Shown one piece after another: positions 59,302-64,000 of a DNA stretch of 64,000 nt. A program made the position numbers and the translations under genes. This stretch comes from Candidatus Competibacter sp. (GTDB taxonomy: Bacteria; Pseudomonadota; Gammaproteobacteria; Competibacterales; Competibacteraceae). The stretch's first letter is position 1, and every line of letters begins with the position of its first letter. The notes under the pieces are model-generated. The model ran no database searches. It was not told where the DNA came from and saw only the letters and a list, made by a program, of their open reading frames with translations. Location of the stretch: contig JARSSH010000025.1 of NCBI GenBank assembly GCA_029624815.1, forward strand, positions 1-64,000, read 5' to 3'.

Positions 59302-62300
59302 CTAGCCGGCCACCACCAGCCGCGCCGCCGCCTCGACATCGACCGCGACCAGCCGCGATACCCCAGGCTCCTGCATGGTCACGCCGGCCAAGTGCTCAGC
59401 GATCTCCATGGTTGCCTTGTTGTGCGTGATGAAAATGAACTGCACTCGCATCGACATATCGCGGACCAGCGCGCCGAACCGGCCGACGTTAGCCTCATCC
59501 AGGGGCGCGTCCACCTCGTCCAACAGACAAAACGGAGCCGGGTTGAGCTGAAAAATGGCAAACACCAAGGCGACCGCGGCCAATGCCTTTTCGCCGCCGG
59601 ACAGCAGGCCGATCGACCCGACCCGCTTGCCCGGCGGCTTGGCCATGATCGCCACTCCGGCATCCAGCACATCCTCGCCGGTCAGTTCCAGATGGGCCTG
59701 GCCGCCGCCGAACAGCCGGGGAAACAGCTCGCTCAAACCGGCGTTAACCCGCTCGAAGGTTTCCTGGAAGCGGGCGCGAGTCTCGCGGTCGATTTTGCGA
59801 ATGGCGTTTTCCAGGGTGGTCAGCGCTTCGAGTAGATCGGCGTTCTGGGCGTCGAGGTACTGCTTGCGCTCGGACAACTGGGCAAACTCCTCGATGGCCG
59901 CCAGATTAATGGACCCCAGCCGCTGGATGCGCCGCTCCACTTGCTCCAGCCGCCCCAGCCAGTCGTTTTCGGCCGCGGCCTCCGGCAGGGTAGGCAACAC
60001 CGCTTCCGGTTCGGCGGCCAACTCGCGCAACTGCTCGCGCAGATTCTGCTGGCGCACCCGCGCCTCGCTCAACGCCAACCGTTGTTCCTCGATCCGCTGG
60101 CGCTGGGTTTCGGCCTGCCGCTCGCGGTGAGCACGGGACTGTTCGCCGGCTTCCAGTGCCGCGTCCTGGGCTTCGAGGGCGTGGCGGGCTTCGCGCAGTT
60201 CCGCCTCGACCGCGAGCCGGGTTTCCAGGCAGCCGGCCAGTTCGTTCTCGATGGCGGCCCGCGTCGCGCTGTCATCGCCGGCGCGTTCCTCGGCCAACCG
60301 GGCCCGCCGCGTCTGCAACTGTTGCCGCTGGGCATCCAGTCTTTCCATGGCTTGGCCGGCGGCGTTGGCCCGCACCCTCTGGGTTTCGATGGCCGCCGCC
60401 TGATGGGCGGCCTTCTGGCGGGCGGTATCCGTCCGGGTACGGCACTGTTGGAGTTGCTCGCGCCGCCGCTCCCGGTCTCCGCTCAGTTCCACCTGTTCGC
60501 CTCGCAGGCTCTCCAGCGCCAGTTGCGCCTCCTCCAGTCGCAGCCGGGCCAGTTGCGCCTGCTCCCGATTCTGCTCGTGCTGATCATTCAGCTCGGCGAG
60601 CTCCTCCGCCAGCGCGGCGCGGCGGACGCGGGCTTGCTCCCAGCGTACCCGCGTGGTGTTGCATTCTCCTTGCAGGCGCGCATGGTCGCGATGGTCTCGA
60701 TCGACGGCCTGCTGGAGATCGCGGCGCTCGCGTTCGAGTTCGCGTTGCCGGGCGCGGAGTTGCTCCAGGTGCGTGGTTTGCCGTTCCAGCACTGCCGCGT
60801 CCGCATCGAGCGCGGCGACGAGTCGGTGGATTTCCCGCTCGCGAGCCAGTACCCCGTCACCGTCCCCTCGCGCCAGCCGCAGCCAGCGGCGCCCGCACAG
60901 TACGCCATCCGGCGTCACCAGCGTCTCGCCGTCGCGCAGATCCTCGCGGCGCGCCAGCGCCTCCGTCAGGGTGGTGGCGATGTCGACTCCGTGCAGCAGA
61001 CTGGCGAGCGGCCACGGCGCGCGCACCCGCGCGGCCAAACCCCGCGGCGGCGCTTCGTCTCCGCGTTCGGTCGGAAAGGTTTCCAACAGAGTCAGGCGAC
61101 CTTTCGACAATTCGGCGGCGGCGTGCGCCAGCGAGTCCAGGTTCGGCAGGCAGACCGCATCCAGCCAACCGGCCAGCACCGTTTCCACCGCCGCTTCCCA
61201 GCCGGGCTCCGCATCCACGCACTCCGCCAGTCGCGGCGCATCGGCCAGTCCTTGGGCGCGCAACCAGGCATCCGCCCCGCCTTCATGCCGGCCCAGCGCC
61301 GCTTCCTGCAAGGTCTGCAACGAGGTCAGCCGGCCGCGGCCGGCCAGTAGCCGTTCCTGCAACTCCCGCAGCGACGGCTCGGCCAGTTGCTGAGCTTCGC
61401 GGTTGGCGGCCAAGTCGGCCTCGGCTCGCGCCAGTTGCTCCTGATGGTGTTTCAGTTCGGCGGCGGCGGCCTGTTCGTTCGACCGCAACGCGGCAAGTTC
61501 CGCGTGCAGGTCGGCCTCGGCCAGTTGCTCTCGTTCGAGCCGCAATCGCTCCAGCCGCCGCTCGCTTTGCGGCAGTTGCCGCTCCAGGTGTTCGATCCGG
61601 GTTCGTTCCACTTCGGTCTGTCGCAGCATCTCGCCGTGGCGCTGGTTGAAGGTTTCCCAGACTGCTTGCCCCTCGTGCAACGCGGTCTCGGCGGCGGTCA
61701 GCGCGGCGGCGGCGCTCGCTTCTTCGCTCAACAGTCGAGTCAATTCCGGTCCGGCGGCGGCCAGCGCCGTCGCCAGATCGTCCCGCTGCTCCCGATCCAG
61801 CCGCCACTGTTCGTCCACCTGAGTCAGCACCGCCGTAATCTGGCCCCATTCCTCCTCGCGTCGCTGGCTTAGCTCGCGCTGGTGTTGCAGCGCCTGTTCG
61901 AGCCGGCTGATTTCCGCGCCGGCCTGGTAGTAACGGCCCTGACGGTCGTTGAACGCGTCGTTCAGTTCCAGGCGCCGGGCACGGCCGGTCTCCAACTGGG
62001 CTTCCAGTTGGCGCTGCTCGGCCAGCAATGCCTCCAGCGCGGTTTCCTCGCGGCGCAAAGCGCGTTCGCGGTCGCGGCCATCGGTTTGCAGGTCGCGCCA
62101 ACGCAGCGCCAGCAATTCGGCGCGCAGCCGGCGTTCCTCGGCGCGATAGCCGCGATATTGCTCGGCGGCCCGGGCCTGCCGCTGCAAGTGTTGCAGTTGC
62201 CGGCCCAACTCCTCGCGCACATCGGTGAGTCGATCGAGGTTTTCGCGGGTGTGGCGGATGCGGGTTTCGGTCTCGCGGCGGCGCTCCTTGTACTTGGAAA

Positions 62301-62808
62301 TGCCGGCCGCTTCTTCCAGAAAAACGCGCAGCTCGTCGGGTTTGGACTCGATCACCCGCGAAATCATGCCCTGTTCGACGATGGCGTAGCTGCGCGGCCC
62401 CAGTCCGGTGCCCAGGAAGATGTCGGCGATGTCGCGGCGGCGACAGGGCGCGCCGTTGAGGAAGTAGCTGGATTGCCCGTCACGGCCGACCAGTCGCTTG
62501 ACCGCGATTTCGCCATAGCCGGCCCAAGGTCCGCCCAGGCGGCCCTGGCTGTTGTCGAACACCAGTTCGACGGTCGCCTGTCCGACCGGTTTGCGGCTGG
62601 CCGATCCGTTGAAAATCACGTCGTTCATGCTCTCGCCGCGCAGACTGCGGGCCGAGCTTTCCCCCATGACCCAGCGCACCGCGTCGATGACGTTGGATTT
62701 GCCGCACCCGTTGGGGCCGACGACGCCCAGCAGGTTGCCGGGCAAATGCAGCACCGTGGGGTCCACGAACGACTTGAACCCCGCCAGCTTGATTTTGCTT
62801 AGCCGCAT
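59302..62808 (-). CDS. smc: Chromosome condensation protein SMC
   Basis: ATG 62808 gives 1168 aa, the family length. Walker A is GPNGCGKSN (about 33-41), the signature is LLSGGEKALAAVAL and Walker B PFCLLDEVDAPLD near the C-terminus. Two long coiled coils (about 170-500 and 650-1000) flank a hinge around 510-640. Partners ScpA and ScpB are encoded at 50052-51449. The longer open frame upstream has no start support. Confidence 0.95.
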   Translation of the reverse strand: MRLSKIKLAGFKSFVDPTVLHLPGNLLGVVGPNGCGKSNVIDAVRWVMGESSARSLRGESMNDVIFNGSASRKPVGQATVELVFDNSQGRLGGPWAGYGEIAVKRLVGRDGQSSYFLNGAPCRRRDIADIFLGTGLGPRSYAIVEQGMISRVIESKPDELRVFLEEAAGISKYKERRRETETRIRHTRENLDRLTDVREELGRQLQHLQRQARAAEQYRGYRAEERRLRAELLALRWRDLQTDGRDRERALRREETALEALLAEQRQLEAQLETGRARRLELNDAFNDRQGRYYQAGAEISRLEQALQHQRELSQRREEEWGQITAVLTQVDEQWRLDREQRDDLATALAAAGPELTRLLSEEASAAAALTAAETALHEGQAVWETFNQRHGEMLRQTEVERTRIEHLERQLPQSERRLERLRLEREQLAEADLHAELAALRSNEQAAAAELKHHQEQLARAEADLAANREAQQLAEPSLRELQERLLAGRGRLTSLQTLQEAALGRHEGGADAWLRAQGLADAPRLAECVDAEPGWEAAVETVLAGWLDAVCLPNLDSLAHAAAELSKGRLTLLETFPTERGDEAPPRGLAARVRAPWPLASLLHGVDIATTLTEALARREDLRDGETLVTPDGVLCGRRWLRLARGDGDGVLAREREIHRLVAALDADAAVLERQTTHLEQLRARQRELERERRDLQQAVDRDHRDHARLQGECNTTRVRWEQARVRRAALAEELAELNDQHEQNREQAQLARLRLEEAQLALESLRGEQVELSGDRERRREQLQQCRTRTDTARQKAAHQAAAIETQRVRANAAGQAMERLDAQRQQLQTRRARLAEERAGDDSATRAAIENELAGCLETRLAVEAELREARHALEAQDAALEAGEQSRAHRERQAETQRQRIEEQRLALSEARVRQQNLREQLRELAAEPEAVLPTLPEAAAENDWLGRLEQVERRIQRLGSINLAAIEEFAQLSERKQYLDAQNADLLEALTTLENAIRKIDRETRARFQETFERVNAGLSELFPRLFGGGQAHLELTGEDVLDAGVAIMAKPPGKRVGSIGLLSGGEKALAAVALVFAIFQLNPAPFCLLDEVDAPLDEANVGRFGALVRDMSMRVQFIFITHNKATMEIAEHLAGVTMQEPGVSRLVAVDVEAAARLVVAG

Positions 62809-62837
62809 AAGCGAGTCGGACGCGGACTCCGCACCGG

Positions 62838-63326
62838 TTAGGCTCGACGGATCAGCGGTTGCAGCACCGCTTCGATGGCGTCCAGATCCGGAATGATGAC
62901 CGGCTGGTCCTGATAGCGCGCCCAACAGAGGGCGCCCGGTTGGCGCAGATCGTCCGCCGAAACCTCCGGGTCCAGTTTGAGATCGTGGCGCGCCAGGTTG
63001 AGCGGCCGGGGCGCCGAGGTGCCCAGGATGCCGAAGTACGGCAGTTTGGTGTCGACGCCCAGAGCGTTCAGGATGATGATGCGGGAATTGAGATCGGCCT
63101 CGGGCGCCACCCGAAAAATCAGTTGCCCCAGGCTGATCAGGGGCGTGGTCAGATTTCGCCACAACATGGCGCCAACCACCCAATGCGGCGCCGTTTCGAT
63201 CCGCAAGGGCGTGGCGAACGGCAGGACTTCGACCACCAGGCTGTTCGGCAAAAGAAGTTGGCCACCCTGTAAGGCGACCAACAGGCAACGCAGATTCGCG
63301 GAGGCTTCTTCCATTACGGTATCCAT
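62838..63326 (-). CDS. CheW-like adaptor (ChpC type)
   Basis: The 162-aa protein is a single CheW domain: LLVALQGGQLLLPNSLVVEV, then WRNLTTPLISLGQL. CheW proteins couple receptors to CheA kinases. It lies 37 bp after a ChpA-like hybrid kinase end, matching the Pseudomonas chp order (ChpC), so it may serve a pilus chemosensory system. Other CheW types cannot be ruled out. Confidence 0.85.
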   Translation of the reverse strand: MDTVMEEASANLRCLLVALQGGQLLLPNSLVVEVLPFATPLRIETAPHWVVGAMLWRNLTTPLISLGQLIFRVAPEADLNSRIIILNALGVDTKLPYFGILGTSAPRPLNLARHDLKLDPEVSADDLRQPGALCWARYQDQPVIIPDLDAIEAVLQPLIRRA

Positions 63327-63363
63327 GCAAGGTGCTGAGGTGCTCGGATCTCGCCCACGCGCC

Positions 63364-64000
63364 TCAGGTAATCAGCTCCAGAGTGTGCTCGCCGAGGATC
63401 TTGCGGATCGACTGCATCAACTGTTCTTCTTGGTAAGGCTTGGTCAGATAGTCGTTGACTCCCAGCTTCATCGCCCGCTCGCGGTGCTTCTCGCCGCCGC
63501 GCGAGGTGACCATGATGATCGGCAGTTGCCGCAGGCGTGCCTGATTGCGAACATGGGCGAGCACTTCGAAGCCGTCCATGCGCGGCATCTCGATGTCGAG
63601 GATCGCCAGATCCGGCACTTGAGTCTGCAACATCGCCACCGCGTCCAAACCGTCCTTGGCCGTGACCACTTGGATGTTATGGCGCTCCAGGATGCGGGCG
63701 GTGACCTTGCGCATGGTGATCGAGTCGTCGATGACCATGATGCTGATTTTCTCCAGCCGGGCTTCCTGCCGCGCCATCCGCAGGGCGCGGCTTTCCGCCT
63801 GTTTCTGCTGTTGTGAGCCAATATTGCGCACCAGCGCCGCCAGATCCAATACCACCACCACTCGGCCATCGCCCAGCACGGTCGCCCCGGAAATGCCCGG
63901 CACGCTGTTGAACTGAGGGCCGACCGGCTTGACGATGATTTCCTGGTTGCCCATCACGGCCTCGACCTGGAGGGCGGCGCTGGCCTCGGCGCTGCGAAAC
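63364..64000 (-). CDS. ChpA-like hybrid chemotaxis kinase, C-terminal end
   Basis: The frame continues off the right edge. The visible 211 residues hold the end of a CheW-like domain (GISGATVLGDGRVVVVLDLA) and a receiver domain (about the last 120 residues). Its phospho-acceptor Asp is in LAILDIEMPRMDG and its Lys in YLTKPYQEEQ. CheA-CheW-REC fusions of this type are ChpA in the type IV pilus chemosensory system. The kinase core is outside the window. Confidence 0.87.
   Translation of the reverse strand, partial: FRSAEASAALQVEAVMGNQEIIVKPVGPQFNSVPGISGATVLGDGRVVVVLDLAALVRNIGSQQQKQAESRALRMARQEARLEKISIMVIDDSITMRKVTARILERHNIQVVTAKDGLDAVAMLQTQVPDLAILDIEMPRMDGFEVLAHVRNQARLRQLPIIMVTSRGGEKHRERAMKLGVNDYLTKPYQEEQLMQSIRKILGEHTLELIT

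Noticed and set aside
60156-61649. Long plus-strand open frame opposite smc
   Set aside because: It mirrors the coiled-coil codons and has no domain signature.
62809-63330. N-terminal extension of the SMC frame
   Set aside because: It overlaps the CheW-like gene in another phase; SMC proteins begin at MRLSKIKLAGFKSF.

Overview
The window is about 62% GC and reads as gammaproteobacterial chromosome. The evidence is gene content (ZipA, FimV, ChpA/ChpC-type chemosensory proteins, RNase D, YciO/YciB/YciI, SMC-ScpA-ScpB instead of MukBEF) and conserved neighbourhoods (leuCDB-asd-fimV, smc-zipA-ligA, rluB-scpB-scpA-trpS, metX-metW). A relative of Competibacter/Contendobacter or the Chromatiales is plausible, but this is inference; no rRNA or full species marker is present.

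Layout. Positions 1-3790 are the right end of an integrated element. It carries a tyrosine integrase, a HicAB toxin-antitoxin pair, an AT-rich gene of unknown function, an AlpA/Xis-like DNA-binding protein and three small unknown proteins. It ends in the 3' part of a tRNA-Lys gene, which marks the attachment site. Positions 4000-10100 hold a DUF5691/SWIM pair, a YyaL-type thioredoxin-fold protein and an unknown protein. Positions 10100-15200 hold a REC-PAS-PAS-GGDEF-EAL response regulator and an HDOD-GAF-histidine kinase, followed by a 690-bp AT-rich gene-free stretch with three dyads. Positions 15900-21100 hold a glycine-zipper lipoprotein, rnd-moaC, the proton-pumping pyrophosphatase hppA and soluble pyrophosphatase ppa. 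Positions 21200-26100 are a complete branched-chain amino acid ABC transporter operon (livKHMGF). Positions 26300-34300 hold a LysR regulator divergent from leuCDB, then asd and fimV. Positions 34300-43200 hold an MltD-like transglycosylase, the pseudopilin/assembly half of a type II secretion operon (gspGHIJKLMN) and metXW. Positions 43300-46400 are an arsenic operon (arsR | arsC-acr3-DUF2703-arsC).

Positions 46400-49100 are the most unusual part. A YedK/SRAP protein, a VOC protein, a UmuD-like protein that has lost both catalytic residues and an intact LexA-like repressor lie together. The LexA-like gene has a dyad just upstream of its start. The segment is bracketed by identical 18-bp direct repeats, one beside a transposase remnant.

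Positions 49200-64000 are core housekeeping: rluB-scpB-scpA, trpS, an M50 protease, yciO, yciB-yciI-bolA, a parvulin, ligA, zipA, smc, a CheW-like protein and the C-terminal end of a ChpA-like hybrid kinase.

Together these genes cover leucine, methionine and aspartate-family biosynthesis, amino acid uptake, secretion and twitching machinery, chromosome condensation and DNA repair. The accessory content sits in the tRNA-Lys element, the ars operon and the LexA/UmuD-like module.
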